Source: a virus. Taken from it: 25,093 nucleotides of DNA. The notes below the pieces were generated by a model that saw only the letters and a program-made list of their open reading frames with translations, searched no databases and was not told where the DNA came from. Both the position numbers and the translations under genes were made by a program. The DNA lies in the IMG/VR virus record IMGVR_UViG_3300036945_000787, positions 1 to 25,093 of that record. One strand, written 5' to 3'. Numbering within the stretch: the first letter of the stretch is position 1; each line of letters starts with the position of its first letter. Shown here piece after piece: positions 1-6,908 of the stretch.

Positions 1-241
1 GTGCTCCAAACGCTAATACTGCGGCGGTTTGGTTCATTGCCTCTGTTGAAAGCAAGTGTAGGGGAAGTTTGTCTTGATCAAATTTTAGTGCGGTGCCAAA
101 CTGTTTTTGGATAGCAGCCAGGGTTTCTGGAGGAATGGTAACATTATCAGCAGGAATGGGAGTAACTTTTAAATTGTTGTCGCCAATACCCACGTTACCA
201 AATACAATTTGATGTTCGATTGTGTCTTCTATTTTAGGCAT
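1..241 (-). CDS. dATP/dGTP diphosphohydrolase-like protein (DUF5664-type N-terminus), 3' part outside window
   Basis: The reading frame starts at 241 on the minus strand and runs open off the left edge, so only about 80 N-terminal residues are present. Residues around 52-79 read KFDQDKLPLHLLSTEAMNQ followed by a TAAVLAFGA stretch. This matches the K-x-D-x-x-K-x-P-L ... VLxFGA signature of the dATP/dGTP diphosphohydrolase N-terminal family (formerly DUF5664), common in phages and thought to hydrolyse purine dNTPs. The metal-binding part expected downstream is not visible. The first 50 residues are a non-conserved extension. The gene has its own consensus promoter. Its Shine-Dalgarno sequence is poor. 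Together with the ThyX-like and MazG-like genes it suggests dNTP-pool control. Family assignment is by eye from one short motif. Confidence 0.6.
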   Translation of the reverse strand, partial: MPKIEDTIEHQIVFGNVGIGDNNLKVTPIPADNVTIPPETLAAIQKQFGTALKFDQDKLPLHLLSTEAMNQTAAVLAFGA

Positions 242-271
242 AATAAATGTTAATTAGTTGGTTAATCCTAT

Positions 272-300
272 ATTATACACTAAACACCAATACTTTTCAA
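272..300 (-). promoter_or_regulatory. sigma70-type promoter for the diphosphohydrolase-like gene
   Basis: Read on the minus strand, -35 TTGAAA (295-300) and -10 TATAAT (272-277) are separated by exactly 17 bp. The -35 overlaps the stop codon of the upstream 63-residue gene. Confidence 0.75.
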
Positions 301-488
301 CTTTGTTTTTCTTTGGGTCTTAATAACGCAGGTAAAACTGTTTTAGTTCGTATTTGCTTTAATAACTCAGGATTAATATCCAGTCTACTTGGCTTTATAC
401 CTTTTTCATTATAATACTTATAATAAACTGGTAAAAGTGTTTCTATTATCAATACTTCTAATTCTCGTGTATAAGTTACTTGTGACAT
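297..488 (-). CDS. Small phage protein, 63 aa, unknown function
   Basis: The protein starts MSQVTYTRELEVLIIETLLP and has a helical, hydrophobic-amphipathic N-terminal half and a basic C-terminus (RPKEKQS). I do not recognise a domain. The longer frame starting at 536 is rejected: a perfect promoter (-10 at 508-513) puts the transcription start near 501, downstream of 536, whereas the start at 488 has a good ribosome-binding site, AAGGA, five bases before ATG. The gene is first on a minus-strand unit that leads into the diphosphohydrolase-like gene. Confidence 0.7.
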   Translation of the reverse strand: MSQVTYTRELEVLIIETLLPVYYKYYNEKGIKPSRLDINPELLKQIRTKTVLPALLRPKEKQS

Positions 489-507
489 AGGTATCCTTGT
501 TTCGTCA

Positions 508-536
508 ATTATAACTGATAAGCAAACATTTTTCAA
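508..536 (-). promoter_or_regulatory. sigma70-type promoter for the 63-aa gene
   Basis: On the minus strand, -35 TTGAAA (531-536) and -10 TATAAT (508-513) have a 17-bp spacer. The expected transcription start decides the start codon at 488. Confidence 0.75.
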
Positions 537-593
537 TACAATGTTTTTTGTGGTTTGGCGCCAGGTTGCAGTTTTGCTTTGTAAAATTTTGTC

Positions 594-622
594 TTGTATT
601 TTTGAGCTTATTGGATTATAAT
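594..622 (+). promoter_or_regulatory. sigma70-type promoter for the rightward gene run
   Basis: -35 TTGTAT (594-599) and -10 TATAAT (617-622) are spaced 17 bp. It diverges from the minus-strand promoter at 508-536 and would start a transcript near 629, ahead of the gene at 653. Confidence 0.65.
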
Positions 623-652
623 TAAAACTCGTGACAAATTTTTAAGAAAAAT

Positions 653-916
653 ATGGATATTAATTGGCTATTGCAACGACTTAAGCATGGAGAAACCTAC
701 CATGCACAAAATACGGAAGGAGAAACGTATCAAGTGAATAGACCTCCTACTTCTATAAGTATTAAAGCTGCTGACGTAATTCAGCAACTTTCCACTCAAC
801 TACAACAAAATGCTGAAACAACTCAAAACTTAATGCGTCAATTGCATGACGCAAACACACAGCTAGAATTCTTTTATAAGAAACGCGATGAAACGCAAAC
901 CACACAGCAAAACTAA
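653..916 (+). CDS. Small protein of 87 aa, unknown, C-terminal helical
   Basis: The frame begins MDINWLLQRLKHGETYHAQN. A polar, glutamine-rich C-terminal half (about residues 38-87) has a repeating hydrophobic spacing that could form a coiled coil. No signal peptide or known motif is seen. There is no strong Shine-Dalgarno sequence (only an A-rich AAGAAAAAT). It is the first gene after a well-formed promoter and lies 32 bases before the wall hydrolase, so the two are probably co-transcribed. The family is not recognised. Confidence 0.6.
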   Translation: MDINWLLQRLKHGETYHAQNTEGETYQVNRPPTSISIKAADVIQQLSTQLQQNAETTQNLMRQLHDANTQLEFFYKKRDETQTTQQN

Positions 917-948
917 TATCAGCAATTTGTTGCAAATTTGGAGATGTA

Positions 949-1410
949 ATGATTACATACAAAATAGCAACAGTTTTAGCGGCACTACTAATATCAATGA
1001 ATGTTGGTACGGCCACTAAACCTAAAACACAGATAATAAAAGCTAAAGCTCAAGATATTGAATGTTTAGCAAAAAATATCTATCATGAGGCTCGCGGAGA
1101 GCCATTTCACGGACAAGTAGCCGTTGCATTAGTTACAGTTAATCGAGTAGCTAGCGGACTATTTCAAAATACCGTATGCAAAGTAGTTTACGCAAACAGA
1201 CAGTTTTCGTGGACACTTGACAAGAATAAAAAGATTAGAGACTCAAAAGCATGGGCTTCTGCGGTAGAAGTAGCGACAGCAGTATTAAGTAGGCAAGTTT
1301 ATCATCCCGACTTTACTGCGGTATACTTCCATACCAAGCAAGTGCGACCAAAGTGGGCAAAAACTAAAATAGTTACCGCTAGAATAGGTAACCACATATT
1401 CTACGCTTAA
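949..1410 (+). CDS. SleB-type cell wall hydrolase (candidate endolysin)
   Basis: The 153-residue protein starts with a hydrophobic segment (about residues 5-21), which could be a Sec signal or a signal-anchor-release sequence. A SleB/CwlJ (Hydrolase_2) domain follows from about residue 36. The YHEARGE motif at 45-51 carries the expected catalytic glutamate (E47). The family's C-terminal pattern, with VYFHTKQVRPKWA and a final IGNHIFYA, is also present. Such enzymes cut the glycan strands of peptidoglycan. In a phage this would serve host lysis. The ribosome-binding site is GGAG about six bases from ATG. An intrinsic terminator follows immediately. No holin was identified next to it, which would fit a signal-anchor type of endolysin, though that is inference. 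Confidence 0.85.
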   Translation: MITYKIATVLAALLISMNVGTATKPKTQIIKAKAQDIECLAKNIYHEARGEPFHGQVAVALVTVNRVASGLFQNTVCKVVYANRQFSWTLDKNKKIRDSKAWASAVEVATAVLSRQVYHPDFTAVYFHTKQVRPKWAKTKIVTARIGNHIFYA

Positions 1411-1412
1411 GC

Positions 1413-1459
1413 AAGGCACAGTGAGCTCCTAAAAACAGGCTTGCTGTGCCTTTTCTTTT
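1413..1459 (+). terminator. Intrinsic terminator after the wall hydrolase
   Basis: A 9-bp stem, AAGGCACAG (1413-1421) with CTGTGCCTT (1444-1452), is followed by a T-rich tract. The 3' arm also carries the -35 of the next promoter. Confidence 0.75.
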
Positions 1460-1469
1460 GTGATATAAT
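1441..1469 (+). promoter_or_regulatory. sigma70-type promoter overlapping the terminator
   Basis: -35 TTGCTG (1441-1446), 17-bp spacer, -10 TATAAT (1464-1469). The -35 begins just before the terminator's 3' arm and the U-tract lies in the spacer. It serves the metallophosphoesterase and the genes after it. Confidence 0.7.
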
Positions 1470-1492
1470 ATCCTATAAATCAGGAAAACACT

Positions 1493-2251
1493 ATGAAAAT
1501 CAGACTACTTTCAGACTTACACACAGAATTCCGACTACCATACAAAACTTCTACTTTTGCAGAGTATCGTGGTGAAGACGTGCTCGTACTTGCTGGCGAC
1601 ATTGCGTCTGGAAGCACCAACACAATGAGCGTTATCAAGTTTTTTAAAGATCAAGGTTTTCCACACATTGTGTATGTTGCAGGCAACCACGAGTACTATG
1701 GTGGTGACTTTGTTCAGTTTAATGAAAAAATGGCTGAAAAATGTGCAATGCTTGATGGTGTTCACTTCTTGAACCCAGGTAGTGTGGTTATCGATGATGT
1801 GCTATTTACAGGCGGTACGCTGTGGACTAACTTTGCAGATAACTTCTTTAGTCAAGCGGCTGCTAAGCGTGGCATTAATGACTTCCGTGTAATCAAAAGC
1901 TTTGATACTAATGAGTGTGCTAAAACTTACTACAAGCACATTGACTTTATCAAACAATCTTATGAGCAGCGCGATAATAAGAAAGTTGTTGTTGTTACTC
2001 ACTTTTTGCCAGCACGTGAGTGCATTGCACCTCGTTTTCGTGGTGCAAACCTACTCAACGACTACTTTGCCAACGATCTTGGTGGCTATATTGGTGAAAT
2101 GACTGATACCACTTGGTTATTCGGCCATACACATGATTCAACTGATGTTATGCTTGGTGACACCCGTGTAGTTGCAAACCCACACGGCTACTATAATTCT
2201 GGTGAAACTGAAACCAACGGTTTTGACCCTTTTAAAACGATTGAAGTATGA
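1493..2251 (+). CDS. Calcineurin-like metallophosphoesterase
   Basis: The 252-residue protein shows the ordered metal-binding motifs of the metallophosphoesterase fold: SDLH (D8, H10), LAGD (D36), GNHEYYGG (from residue 64), a VTHF histidine, and GHTH near residue 210. The family hydrolyses phosphomono- or diesters using two metal ions. The natural substrate cannot be told from the sequence. Phage members are often near nucleic-acid or nucleotide genes, and here it is coupled to a ThyX-like gene by an ATGA overlap. The start is supported by an upstream AGGA and a promoter at 1441-1469. Length is typical of single-domain members. Confidence 0.88.
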   Translation: MKIRLLSDLHTEFRLPYKTSTFAEYRGEDVLVLAGDIASGSTNTMSVIKFFKDQGFPHIVYVAGNHEYYGGDFVQFNEKMAEKCAMLDGVHFLNPGSVVIDDVLFTGGTLWTNFADNFFSQAAAKRGINDFRVIKSFDTNECAKTYYKHIDFIKQSYEQRDNKKVVVVTHFLPARECIAPRFRGANLLNDYFANDLGGYIGEMTDTTWLFGHTHDSTDVMLGDTRVVANPHGYYNSGETETNGFDPFKTIEV

Positions 2252-3156
2252 ACGCAAAAGATAAAATTACAGCAAAAATAATTGCTGATAGTATTAACAA
2301 ACATGGTAATCGTATGACTACTATGGAGATTGAGTATCCTCGCTTTATTTTAGCAGAACTCAATACTCATCGTATGTTGAGTAAAAACAGTGCTAGTAGC
2401 CGTGCTATTCCTGTTAAGGCTATGCACGAACATATTAAGCAAAGCCCTGCAGAACCTGTGTTTTGGGGTAAAAATCAACCAGGTATGCAAGCCAAAGAAG
2501 AACTGTCAGGCACAGATTATACAGACGCTAAGTTCATCTGGGATCGTGCTAGGCAAGATGCTTTGCACTGGGCTTGGGCATTAGCAGATCGTGTTGGATT
2601 GCATAAACAGATTGCTAATCGTATCACAGAACCTTGGATGACTATGAAAACGGTTATCTCTGGCACTGAGTGGAAAAACTTCTTTTGGTTGCGTGCTCAT
2701 GCTGATGCACAGCCTGAAATTCATGAATTGGCAATCAAGATGTGGGATGCTTATAATAAGTCTACTCCTATACTACTACATCCTGGAGAATGGCATGTAC
2801 CTTATGTTAATAGCGTTCGTAATCGTGATACTGCTCAACTTAGCTATAGTGATGCTCTTGGACAAGAACTATCAGCTGACCAAGCTAAAATTATTAGCGC
2901 TTCATGTTGTGCTCAAGTGTCGTATCGCAAGAATGATGATAGCTTCGAAAAAGCAGAAAAAATCTTCCGACAATTAATTGAATCACAACCTTGTCATGCA
3001 AGTCCAGTAGAACATCAAGCTACACCAATGGTATCTTATAACAGTTTTGTCGATTTAGGTACTACTCACGTAGATAGGGCTAATCTTGCTTGGTCGGGCA
3101 ATCTAAAGGGCTGGGTACAACATCGTAAATTGATTGCAGGAGAAGCGCAATGGTAA
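2248..3156 (+). CDS. thyX: Flavin-dependent thymidylate synthase-like protein (ThyX family)
   Basis: Residues 40-52 (THRMLSKNSASSR) match the ThyX signature R-H-R-x-x-S-x-N-x-x-S-x-R except that the first arginine is threonine. ThyX makes dTMP from dUMP using FAD, NADPH and methylene-tetrahydrofolate. The C-terminus contains an R...AQW pattern (about residues 292-302) reminiscent of the dUMP-binding end of the family. At 302 residues it is longer than many bacterial ThyX proteins, like other phage versions. It overlaps the metallophosphoesterase stop by ATGA and is followed by an overlapping small gene. The first-arginine substitution deserves caution: activity is inferred, not shown. Neighbouring dNTP hydrolases fit a nucleotide-metabolism role. 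Confidence 0.8.
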   Translation: MNAKDKITAKIIADSINKHGNRMTTMEIEYPRFILAELNTHRMLSKNSASSRAIPVKAMHEHIKQSPAEPVFWGKNQPGMQAKEELSGTDYTDAKFIWDRARQDALHWAWALADRVGLHKQIANRITEPWMTMKTVISGTEWKNFFWLRAHADAQPEIHELAIKMWDAYNKSTPILLHPGEWHVPYVNSVRNRDTAQLSYSDALGQELSADQAKIISASCCAQVSYRKNDDSFEKAEKIFRQLIESQPCHASPVEHQATPMVSYNSFVDLGTTHVDRANLAWSGNLKGWVQHRKLIAGEAQW

Positions 3157-3320
3157 ACGACCCTGAAAGCCGTTGGACAGCAATCTTAGAAGAAGATGGG
3201 GATGACCTTATTCTACCACTGCCACAAGAATTGCTAGACGAACTAGACTGGAATATCGGTGACACCTTAACTTGGACAGAACATTCAGAAGGTTCTTGGT
3301 CTATTAGAAAGGAAGTATGA
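3150..3320 (+). CDS. AbrB/SpoVT-like small protein, 56 aa
   Basis: This gene is too short for many ORF finders. It starts at ATG 3150 inside the end of the ThyX-like gene, with AGGAG seven bases upstream. The middle (about residues 22-42) reads LPLPQELLDELDWNIGDTL, the usual P-x-x-L-L-x-x-L-x-W-x-x-G-D pattern of swapped-hairpin AbrB/MazE DNA-binding domains. A WS-x-R-K end is also common in phage homologues. It may be a small regulator. No toxin partner is evident. The stop overlaps the next start as ATGA. Confidence 0.65.
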   Translation: MVNDPESRWTAILEEDGDDLILPLPQELLDELDWNIGDTLTWTEHSEGSWSIRKEV

Positions 3321-3676
3321 ACGTAGTTCTTTATACAACTGATCTAGAGCCAATTACTATTTTAGATCTTCCTGTTTGGTTATTGGAGCAATTAGAACGC
3401 CAAGGTGCTGTTCGTATTGCAGTCTTAAAACCACCCCGTTGGTCTTCAGACAACGAATCCACAACTTTTGATATGCCTGAAACAGTAACTGTTTACTGTG
3501 AAAAGTTACGTTGGAGAGATAACACTACTAAAATTATCTTAGTTACTCCTGACGAAGAACTGGCACTAACACTAAAGCCAGAATGGTTGCCAGGTCAGCG
3601 TGCTGCTGTTCAAAGCTACAAAGCATATATTCGTCATCTTACTGAACAGCTTGTTAAAGCAATGCGAAAAGATTGA
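3317..3676 (+). CDS. Conserved-looking phage protein, 119 aa, unknown
   Basis: The start overlaps the previous stop (ATGA). The sequence opens MNVVLYTTDLEPITILDLPV and contains a WLLEQLERQGAVRIAV segment. The C-terminal third is basic and helical (about residues 90-119). I do not recognise a domain. Codon use and coupling indicate a real gene. A new promoter lies directly after its stop. Confidence 0.65.
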   Translation: MNVVLYTTDLEPITILDLPVWLLEQLERQGAVRIAVLKPPRWSSDNESTTFDMPETVTVYCEKLRWRDNTTKIILVTPDEELALTLKPEWLPGQRAAVQSYKAYIRHLTEQLVKAMRKD

Positions 3677-3677
3677 C

Positions 3678-3706
3678 TTGATTATTGAGCCATTGTGTTC
3701 TATAAT
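3678..3706 (+). promoter_or_regulatory. sigma70-type promoter for the zinc-ribbon gene run
   Basis: -35 TTGATT (3678-3683) begins two bases after the preceding stop codon. A 17-bp spacer is followed by -10 TATAAT (3701-3706). Confidence 0.7.
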
Positions 3707-3730
3707 ATTATTATTGAACAGGAGAACACT

Positions 3731-3925
3731 ATGTATAATTGCGTCAGTTGTGGTAAGGAAGTTGCTAAAGCACGGTGGTCATTAGGCTTTCATTTTTGTA
3801 TGGAGTGTGGTGAGTTGCGTGCTCGTGCTTACAAGCACTGCATTGTTCCACTTGCTAAGTCCAACTATCAGCCTATCACCGATCTTAACACTCTTAAACA
3901 ATTGAACAAATATGCTAGAGCTTAA
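3731..3925 (+). CDS. Zinc-ribbon protein, 64 aa
   Basis: The chosen start at 3731 has AGGAG six bases upstream. A longer in-frame start at 3695 is rejected because it lies before the predicted transcription start. The N-terminus has two CxxC knuckles, CVSC (residues 4-7) and CMEC (about 23-26), about 15 residues apart, the layout of a small zinc ribbon that binds one zinc ion. The remaining 35 residues are unremarkable. Function is unknown: such proteins often contact nucleic acid or polymerase. It is first in a new promoter unit and overlaps the next gene by 14 bases. Confidence 0.7.
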   Translation: MYNCVSCGKEVAKARWSLGFHFCMECGELRARAYKHCIVPLAKSNYQPITDLNTLKQLNKYARA

Positions 3926-4118
3926 AATTACTTGTGATACCATTGACGAAGTTAACATCTATGCCAACGCTGTTAGCCTACACAATTTGTTAGGTGATTT
4001 GCGTAACGCACTTCGTAATGCACAAAAACATGGCACGGACGCTGATGTTGTCAGAGTTGTGCAAAACTTTTTTCCAGAACTTACTGCTGCAGTAGATCAC
4101 TGCCAAGGACCTTACTAA
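3912..4118 (+). CDS. Small phage protein, 68 aa, unknown
   Basis: It begins MLELKITCDTIDEVNIYANA, with a beta-type start and then a helical region rich in N, L and R (about residues 25-45). It overlaps the zinc-ribbon gene in a different frame, and its stop touches the next start (TAATG), so it is probably translated by coupling. No domain is recognised. Confidence 0.6.
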   Translation: MLELKITCDTIDEVNIYANAVSLHNLLGDLRNALRNAQKHGTDADVVRVVQNFFPELTAAVDHCQGPY

Positions 4119-4444
4119 TGAAACGTGAACAATTTAACCTAGACCGCGAATTTATCAAATGGTTCTACGAAGAACAGTATCCTGAAATGGGTAGCAATCG
4201 TTGTCAAGTTCAGGCAATGGGTGACTTTCCTATTGGCAACCTTGATGTTCGTGACTACTGGATGCGTCAAGCCTTTAAGCAAGGTGCTCATGCCATGTGG
4301 GATGAAGTCAACTTGGCTTTAGCCACCTATGCTTGCACAGTTGAAGGCTGTGAGCCTGAAATGCTTGAGCCATGTGAAGTTTATGATCGTGCTCGTGAAA
4401 GTTTGCACCACTACGTAACTGAGCAACTGGAGTTGTTCCCATGA
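4118..4444 (+). CDS. Phage protein, 108 aa, unknown
   Basis: An acidic, aromatic-rich protein (MKREQFNLDREFIKWFYEEQ at the start), with several cysteines in the C-terminal half (YACTVEGCEPEMLEPCE, about 82-98). The cysteines do not form an obvious CxxC pair. Both ends are coupled to neighbours by overlapping stop and start codons. The family is not recognised. Confidence 0.6.
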   Translation: MKREQFNLDREFIKWFYEEQYPEMGSNRCQVQAMGDFPIGNLDVRDYWMRQAFKQGAHAMWDEVNLALATYACTVEGCEPEMLEPCEVYDRARESLHHYVTEQLELFP

Positions 4445-4581
4445 CCGACCAAGAAGTATTAGATAAATTTGATGCAATGGAAGAAGAGTTGTGGAAGCTT
4501 GCTGAGCGTATTGCTGAACTAGAAAAAGAAAAGTCTGCTAACATTAGTGAATTTAGAAAATTAATGGAACAAGGAAACTAA
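4441..4581 (+). CDS. Short coiled-coil protein, 46 aa
   Basis: The frame starts with ATGA overlap at 4441 and ends at TAA 4579-4581. The sequence is almost wholly charged and helical with a leucine heptad, roughly residues 7-43 (LDKFDAMEEELWKLAERIAE is the core). Such short coiled coils often act as adaptors or multimerise, but nothing specific is recognised. Its A-rich codons and tight spacing to the next ATG (one base between) support it being real. Confidence 0.55.
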   Translation: MTDQEVLDKFDAMEEELWKLAERIAELEKEKSANISEFRKLMEQGN

Positions 4582-4582
4582 A

Positions 4583-5227
4583 ATGAAAGTTGTAATCGGC
4601 CCTTACAAGTCATGGATTGGGCCATATCAAATTGCCGATGCAATCTTCTTTTGGCAAGAAAAGTATTCAGATACGTGCAAGTGGGCTGATCGTGCTCACA
4701 GGTTTGGTACTTGGCTTAGCGAAAAGTCAGATGGCAGCGACAGCACTCTCCTGAAAATTTGTCAATGGATTGAGTCTAAGCGCAGCCGTCAAATGTATGT
4801 TCGCGTTGACAAGTATGACACCTGGAGCATGGATCATACCCTTGCACTTATCACCTTGCCTATGCTCAAACAACTGCACGCTACCAAGCACGGTGCTCCA
4901 GCTGTAGATGATGCCGATGTTCCTGAACCCCTACGCAGCACAGCACCAGGTGCCAGAGACCGTTGCGAAGAAGACTGGGACACTGACGAACACTTCTTCA
5001 CTCGCTGGGACTATGTTTTAGGCGAAATGATCTGGGCTTTTGAACAAAAAACAAGCGATACAGCTGAGGATCAGTTCTACGATCACGGCGAAAAGATTCC
5101 TGGCGAGAGTTTGATGGACGGCATCAATCGTCTAAAGGTTGATCGTGAAGGCTTAGACGCACACAACAAACGTAAAGCTAACGGATTCCGTTTATTTGGT
5201 AAATACTACGAGGCACTATGGGACTAA
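4583..5227 (+). CDS. Conserved phage protein, 214 aa, unknown function
   Basis: The family is familiar from many tailed phages by its motifs VDKYDTWSMDHTLALI, MLKQLHATKHGAP with VDDADVPE after it, and the region WDTDEHFFTRWDYVLGEMIW (about residues 145-165). I know of no assigned function. The density of conserved D, W and H residues is compatible with an enzyme or metal-binding protein, but this is speculation. The start at 4583 has GGA in AAGGAAACTAAA upstream. It overlaps the next gene by 10 bases. Confidence 0.75.
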   Translation: MKVVIGPYKSWIGPYQIADAIFFWQEKYSDTCKWADRAHRFGTWLSEKSDGSDSTLLKICQWIESKRSRQMYVRVDKYDTWSMDHTLALITLPMLKQLHATKHGAPAVDDADVPEPLRSTAPGARDRCEEDWDTDEHFFTRWDYVLGEMIWAFEQKTSDTAEDQFYDHGEKIPGESLMDGINRLKVDREGLDAHNKRKANGFRLFGKYYEALWD

Positions 5228-5415
5228 TCTCTAACTTCTTTAAAACCGTTCGTGAGGCACTCTCACGTCCTCCTTATGCAAGCCCTTGCAAAGGCAACTG
5301 CGTTCAAGGCCGAGAGTGTACTTGTGCACCAGACTATGAAACATACATCAACCATCAGCGTGATGATGAATTCAACAACGCCAATTGGCCATTTCCTGTG
5401 GGTAAAAAGCCATGA
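5218..5415 (+). CDS. Small cysteine-containing protein, 65 aa
   Basis: It starts MGLISNFFKTVREALSRPPY and carries four closely spaced cysteines (CKGNCVQGRECTC, about residues 24-36). This could bind a metal or form disulfides. The N-terminal 15 residues could be an amphipathic helix. It overlaps both neighbours (10 bases before, ATGA after). The family is not recognised. Confidence 0.6.
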   Translation: MGLISNFFKTVREALSRPPYASPCKGNCVQGRECTCAPDYETYINHQRDDEFNNANWPFPVGKKP

Positions 5416-5609
5416 AAGAATACCTTACTCGCCAAGACGCAGAAGCTATCTTAAGTGTAATGAATCAATTACCAGACCATGATGCCTTTGTGCTAGAAAT
5501 TGATAACTTATCAGGGATTGGCACAAATATTAGTCTAACCACTGATATTATTCACAGTGGCCTAGCAGGTAAATTTACAGTTGAAATTAACAGCATTGAC
5601 CGTTGGTAA
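5412..5609 (+). CDS. Small phage protein, 65 aa, unknown
   Basis: The start overlaps the previous stop by ATGA. The sequence starts MKEYLTRQDAEAILSVMNQL and then has alternating beta-type stretches. It is the last gene of this coupled run: a hairpin and an intrinsic terminator follow. Confidence 0.6.
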   Translation: MKEYLTRQDAEAILSVMNQLPDHDAFVLEIDNLSGIGTNISLTTDIIHSGLAGKFTVEINSIDRW

Positions 5610-5634
5610 ATGTTGTTTTTATGCAACATTCTTT

Positions 5635-5675
5635 AAGCCCTCAGTGTTTATGCACTTGAGGGCTTTGTTGTTTTT
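5635..5675 (+). terminator. Intrinsic terminator ending the small-gene run
   Basis: Stem AAGCCCTCA (5635-5643) with TGAGGGCTT (5657-5665), loop containing a GTG/CAC pair, then a T-rich tract. A smaller hairpin (ATGTTG with CAACAT) lies just upstream at about 5610-5629. Confidence 0.8.
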
Positions 5676-5685
5676 GTGTTATAAT
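5656..5685 (+). promoter_or_regulatory. Promoter embedded in the terminator
   Basis: -35 TTGAGG (5656-5661) is part of the terminator's 3' arm. Spacer 18 bp includes the U-tract. -10 TATAAT is at 5680-5685. It serves the gene at 5707. Confidence 0.65.
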
Positions 5686-5706
5686 ACTTTATTAAACGGA
5701 GAAGTT

Positions 5707-5991
5707 ATGCAAAAAATTGTAATCAACACAGATTTTGGTGGGTTTGGACTATCAGACAAAGCCGAAGCAATGTATAAAGCTGCCAAAGGTATTGCTGACG
5801 ATGACTTTTATTACTGGTTAATTCCACGGGATGACGCCACACTAATACAAATTGTAGAACAACTGGGGCCTGAAGCTGAAGGTCGTTATGCCAACCTTAA
5901 GGTTTTGGAAATTCCTGATGGTGTAGAGTGGCATGTTTGTGAATATAATGGCATGGAACACGTTGCTGAAGAGCACAGGACTTGGAGATAA
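5707..5991 (+). CDS. Conserved phage protein, 94 aa, unknown
   Basis: The start at 5707 has GGAG six bases upstream and follows a promoter. An in-frame extension to 5581 would run through the terminator and is rejected. The signature at the N-terminus, KIVINTDFGGFGLSDKA, and the phrases IPRDDATLIQIVEQLG and RYANLKVLEIPDGVEWHV are typical of a small protein common in phage genomes with no assigned function that I know. It lacks membrane segments. Confidence 0.75.
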   Translation: MQKIVINTDFGGFGLSDKAEAMYKAAKGIADDDFYYWLIPRDDATLIQIVEQLGPEAEGRYANLKVLEIPDGVEWHVCEYNGMEHVAEEHRTWR

Positions 5992-5993
5992 GT

Positions 5994-6185
5994 ATGAGTA
6001 AATGGACTTTTGGACTTTGCCTAGTATTGCTAACCATTAGCCCTACACTAAGTGTTCGTGGCCTATTAACCTACAAACCGCCACAAGAACTATGCCTACT
6101 TAATATTGTTATGGTAAAAGGTACAGATATGTACGTGCAAAAGGGTTTATGGCCCACGCACTGTGTGAATATTTCCAAGGATTAA
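5994..6185 (+). CDS. Small exported or membrane protein, 63 aa
   Basis: The start at 5994 has GGAG upstream (an in-frame ATG at 5982 overlaps the previous gene and has no good site). Residues 5-22 form a hydrophobic segment (WTFGLCLVLLTISPTLSV) after one lysine, either an N-terminal anchor or a signal peptide. Two cysteines lie in the remaining part. Function unknown. Confidence 0.6.
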   Translation: MSKWTFGLCLVLLTISPTLSVRGLLTYKPPQELCLLNIVMVKGTDMYVQKGLWPTHCVNISKD

Positions 6186-6186
6186 T

Positions 6187-6354
6187 ATGAACAACTACCA
6201 ATTTCGCACAAACTGGCGTGGTAAACTTGTTTTGCAACGACTGCTTTATACCCGAGACAGCTGGGGTGATAAGTATTACTACTGGCAGGACGCCACTACC
6301 CAAGACTTAAAAGATTATTATGAAACACTATACAAACACACTAAACCCAGTTGA
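6187..6354 (+). CDS. Small phage protein, 55 aa
   Basis: It starts ATG 6187, one base after the previous stop, and ends TGA 6352-6354, overlapping the next gene by 35 bases. The N-terminus YQFRTNWRGKLVLQRL is a pattern I associate with a small conserved phage protein. The rest is rich in Y, W and D. No function is known to me. Confidence 0.6.
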   Translation: MNNYQFRTNWRGKLVLQRLLYTRDSWGDKYYYWQDATTQDLKDYYETLYKHTKPS

Positions 6355-6601
6355 TTTCCCTAGTGCAGAATACGAAGCTGTAGCACTTGAACAAGCACAA
6401 CCTTTTTGGGACGAACGCAATCGTGTGTTGCGTGCCCGTAGTGAAGCACTTGTGGTTGCACTAGTTGGCCGTGACCTGGCACCACAGTGGTGGACCAGCG
6501 CAAATCTTGCATTTGAGGGTCAGACTCCATGTGAGCAATTTGACCGCAATGCAGAACGAGTGTACAGCTATCTTATGCGATCCGCAGAAGGAGCTTGGTA
6601 A
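6320..6601 (+). CDS. Possible MbcA/ParS/Xre toxin-binding-domain protein, 93 aa
   Basis: The C-terminal half (about residues 52-88) reads LAPQWWTSANLAFEGQTPCE, followed by a hydrophobic helix. This resembles the W-(L/W)-x-x-x-N-x-x-x-x-G-x-T-P pattern of the DUF2384 antitoxin toxin-binding domain. In toxin-antitoxin pairs this domain contacts a RES-type toxin. No RES toxin is seen here, so it may be a stand-alone phage protein or a chance resemblance. It overlaps the previous gene and abuts the next at A6601. Confidence 0.45.
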   Translation: MKHYTNTLNPVDFPSAEYEAVALEQAQPFWDERNRVLRARSEALVVALVGRDLAPQWWTSANLAFEGQTPCEQFDRNAERVYSYLMRSAEGAW

Positions 6602-6753
6602 TGAAAGATAAAACTATTTGGATTTTAATTGGAGCAATTGCGCTAATCTTTGTGGCCAACCACTGGCTGTACAAATCAGAAGTTGCTTGTGAAGAATCGG
6701 GCGGCGTGTATGTACGTGCTGTGTGGGGCTATAAGTGTTTGGAGTTAAAATGA
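6601..6753 (+). CDS. Single-pass membrane protein, 50 aa
   Basis: ATG 6601 overlaps the previous stop (TAATG). Residues 5-19 (TIWILIGAIALIFVA) form one membrane helix after a short basic start. The remainder has two cysteines (residues 29 and 46) in an EESGGVYVRAVWGYKC stretch, likely facing the periplasm and possibly disulfide-linked. The architecture is common among tiny phage membrane proteins. Confidence 0.6.
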   Translation: MKDKTIWILIGAIALIFVANHWLYKSEVACEESGGVYVRAVWGYKCLELK

Positions 6754-6908
6754 GTAATCTATGGTTTAATATTAGATTTGGCACAAGACATTTTCAGTGG
6801 TCGCGGGACTGGGAAATCAGTTTTAGAGTAAACCCTTATTGGTTGGACAATAAACCCACCAAGTGGTTTGAAGTATATTGTATTTTTGGAAAGCAACTGG
6901 GACTATGA
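6750..6908 (+). CDS. Small aromatic-rich phage protein, 52 aa
   Basis: ATGA overlaps at both ends (6750 and 6905) show translational coupling. The sequence, which starts MSNLWFNIRFGTRHFQWSRD, is rich in W, F and N, with a pattern I have seen in small conserved phage proteins. No function is recognised. Confidence 0.6.
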   Translation: MSNLWFNIRFGTRHFQWSRDWEISFRVNPYWLDNKPTKWFEVYCIFGKQLGL

